Below are positions 61,774 through 64,000 of a stretch of DNA of 64,000 bases, one piece after another (the stretch's first letter is position 1; each line of letters opens with the position of its first letter). The notes beneath the pieces are model-generated. The model was not told the origin of the DNA. It did no database searches and worked only from the letters and a program-made list of their open reading frames with translations. The DNA is from Aquatica leii (taxonomy: Eukaryota; Arthropoda; Insecta; Coleoptera; Lampyridae), in assembly GCA_035610365.1 (NCBI GenBank), contig CM069432.1, positions 20,832,354-20,896,353 on the forward strand, given 5' to 3'. The position numbers and the translations under genes are program-made.

Positions 61774-63700
61774 TAATAGATTTCATTTTCGAAAACACGA
61801 CGGTTGTCAACAGTAAGTTTTGCAGACCCAAGAATGCACCTAATATTCTTGTAAGGTCTATTTTTACTGATTTCATCTCTCTGCTAGAAGCATTACCAAA
61901 ACCTTCTTGTATCAGAGATATTTACGTTATATTCATCATTCAAAGGTACACTTATTACATCACTGTCAGAATTGCTTTCAACTACTTTTTTTGTCTCTTA
62001 TGTCTATGATTTAACTTTTGATGAACTGTTTTCAATTTTTTTTAAATTAGTTTTGGACTGTATTCGTTTACGAACTTCCTCGCCGGTAAAACTTTTTGTC
62101 ATAGTTTACTTCTATGCTTCATCTTTAATGTCCTTACTACTTGCCTTATTCATGTGGAAAGTAATGAGAACTTTCGTAATTATGACTGTCAAAAAAGAGT
62201 ATCTTAGGCGTCTTCAAGTTTTAGTGATGTATTATTCTAATGCCAGTTTGAAAACTGTAGTGATTACATCTACCTGGAAAGAGAACAACATTATTTGTAT
62301 TCCGACGTCTGTTTGAAAAAATGATTTTAATTCATGTGACCATGTACTATTAGTTGTCTTTTGTCTCGAATTAGCGCGGTGGAGTGGGTCTTCCAATATT
62401 TTATAGGCATTTATAGTTTTTTACGCAGTTCATTAAGCATTAAGCACTTCATTTTATGCTAAATCCATCATTTCATGCACAACTTAAAGCAGATTTTACT
62501 CTGTCATCAGTATATGTTTTATACGGTTTGTTAGACTATAACATATTAACTGAAAACATAAAAAACGATGTGACAAAACAATCGGGTAAGATTGACATGG
62601 TGACAATTTTAACCTCAAAACGTAGTCATTAAATCCAATGACAACTTTTCTACCCACCGTACTAATTTATAGTTTTCTATATTATCATATGTGGTATTTT
62701 TACCACCGTATGACGTTTCAAAAACATTTTAAATAATGTCTACACGACATAAAAGAGTACGGTTTTCTGTCAGTATGGTTGTGGAAACACATATGTGTAG
62801 CCTAGCGCTGACGAGTTCCTAAAGAACGAAACAGCTGTCCGCTTGTTCTGAGGTTTTTCACAATTATACTGACATTGTCCCTAACCTATTTTATAGTTGG
62901 GATTTTTTAACTTATTTTTAACCATTTGTAATATATTTAGTTATCGTACCTGTAAATAACCGATTGAGCAAAGTAGCGTTCCGATGCGCATTCAGTTAAA
63001 ATTTCCTTGTTGCTACGACAACAAGCGTAAAGGAACACTTTAGCGCTAGGGGTTAGTTTTAAATCTTCCCAGTAATTTCAGATAACGTAAACGATACCCC
63101 GTGGCGCTACTGGAAAATGTGTACTAACGTAACGACTGATTAATAACTGGAATTTGACACAGCGTAACGAGATCTTCGTGGTGCCGCTCATGTCGTTACT
63201 TTCGTCAAATCATTCTGTTAGCATTGTAAAGGAAACCTGCGTAGCATAATAACTCAAACTTTGAGAACCTGAACCTATGTTTGAGCTTCATCGTAAAGCA
63301 AACCAATTCATTTTAGTTACTTACCCACCTTTTGTGTGATCATTGTTTCCGTAAGATTACTTTCTGATTGAATGTAAAATAATTTTCAACTCCTAACAAC
63401 CGCCATTTTAGTTACTTTAGTAATTACCTGTAACACGTTTTTTGTAGTTAATCCACCCGTAAACATCAAACGTTATTTAAACAACTTAAGAATTTAAGTA
63501 CCGATAGAAGACACCACAGATGACCCATAAGAAGTGGCTCAATTATTTATTTTTTATTTAATTTTGTACATACGTTTTTATCATTGTTATATTAATTTTA
63601 TTTTGTAACTAATCAATAAAATTATACTTTGAAGCGGCGTAATTAAATTCTTCGACGTGACGCTATCTAAAAACCCATAGTAAACTGCAAATAAAAAAGC
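61774..63700. other. No gene recognised
   Basis: No protein family recognised on either strand. A 114-codon plus-strand ORF at 61972-62316 is Phe/Leu/Ser-rich with no motif and I do not call it a gene. Confidence 0.4.
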
Positions 63701-63714
63701 ATTAATTGTAGATG

Positions 63715-63921
63715 GCTACACGCTACACCCTGTCAATGTTACCCGTCGCTATCTTATATGTTAAAATTCACCCGTTCTTTTGCAAATATTTTATACCAAA
63801 CCAGCATAGATTTTTTGATGGCAGATCTATGGTCACTAATCTTACAGTCTATTATAATTATATTAATTTACACCTAAACAATAAAAAAATAGTTGACATC
63901 GGATTTTTCATGCGCATTTGA
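63715..63921 (+). pseudogene. Non-LTR reverse transcriptase fragment
   Basis: The frame reads FCKYFIPNQHRFFDGRSMVT, then NLTVYYNYINLHLNNKK and VDIGFF. This is the LINE RT block around 'QHGF..GRST.TNL', which precedes the first catalytic Asp region. It is truncated after about 60 residues; the rest of the element is not visible before the window ends. Confidence 0.65.
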
Positions 63922-64000
63922 TCTCTTACTTAGAAAACTTTAAGCTTATCGAATTGGTAGATTTTTAATAAAATGGTTTAATCCACATCTTCATGATCGT

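Noticed and set aside
61972-62316. 114-codon plus-strand ORF near the right end
   Set aside because: Low-complexity Phe/Leu/Ser/Val composition, no motif, no promoter or splice support; AT-rich DNA gives such ORFs by chance.
1-64000. CRISPR arrays, rRNA genes, bacterial operons or plasmid origins
   Set aside because: No regularly spaced short repeats with spacers, no rRNA-like segments, and the gene structure (introns, LTRs, LINEs) is eukaryotic.

Overview
This window is AT-rich eukaryotic DNA, most likely from an insect. The evidence is a gypsy-type errantivirus with a tRNA-Ser primer site, several LINE lineages, BEL/Pao, Tc1, pogo, Mutator-like and P-like DNA transposons, short spliced genes with AT-rich introns, and TATA plus initiator core promoters. 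I cannot name the species; a beetle is a guess. I see no rRNA, no intact tRNA gene and no CRISPR. Most of the 64 kb is mobile DNA of different ages. The only likely host genes are very small secreted-peptide genes that simple ORF calling misses.

Layout. 1-0.3 kb and 7.1-7.6 kb (both minus): two paralogous three-exon genes for small secreted peptides, with shared intron phases and a matching TATA/initiator spacing; the second encodes a Gly/Trp/Asn-rich peptide. 3.1-6.9 kb: a decayed I-like LINE. 9.0-9.9 kb: a dead Tc1 transposase. 10.1-13.4 kb: a BEL/Pao remnant split by a deleted LTR element. 13.5-14.6 kb: a dead pogo transposase. 15.4-17.9 kb: LINE pieces, one split by a solo LTR. 18.0-25.2 kb: a young errantivirus with LTRs that look identical (gag, pol, env) but with a frame break in RNase H. 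27.2-32.6 kb: a mariner-like remnant, a tRNA-derived SINE, a Mutator-like element with terminal inverted repeats, and a BEL integrase remnant.

32.9-43.9 kb is a nest five elements deep. A LINE RT is split by an LTR, which is split by a P/THAP-like transposon with perfect 34-bp inverted ends, which is split by a Tc1-like transposon with inverted ends of about 0.6 kb, whose transposase gene is split by another LINE. The four younger insertions all show target-site duplications. 45.0-46.3 kb holds a LINE ORF1 remnant and a candidate two-exon secreted-peptide gene. 47.8-54.4 kb is an LTR element with 1.35-kb LTRs whose single ORF fuses Gag to an integrase zinc-binding region. 55.6-61.8 kb holds two head-to-head copies of a gypsy-type element that encodes, after integrase, a TARG1/OARD1-like ADP-ribose macro domain. 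One copy carries an inserted TA-flanked transposon. The other has a badly broken pol but an open 196-codon macro ORF with both expected catalytic residues.

The macro-domain retroelement is the strongest candidate for something little described. The nest, the secreted-peptide gene pair and the Gag-integrase fusion element follow.
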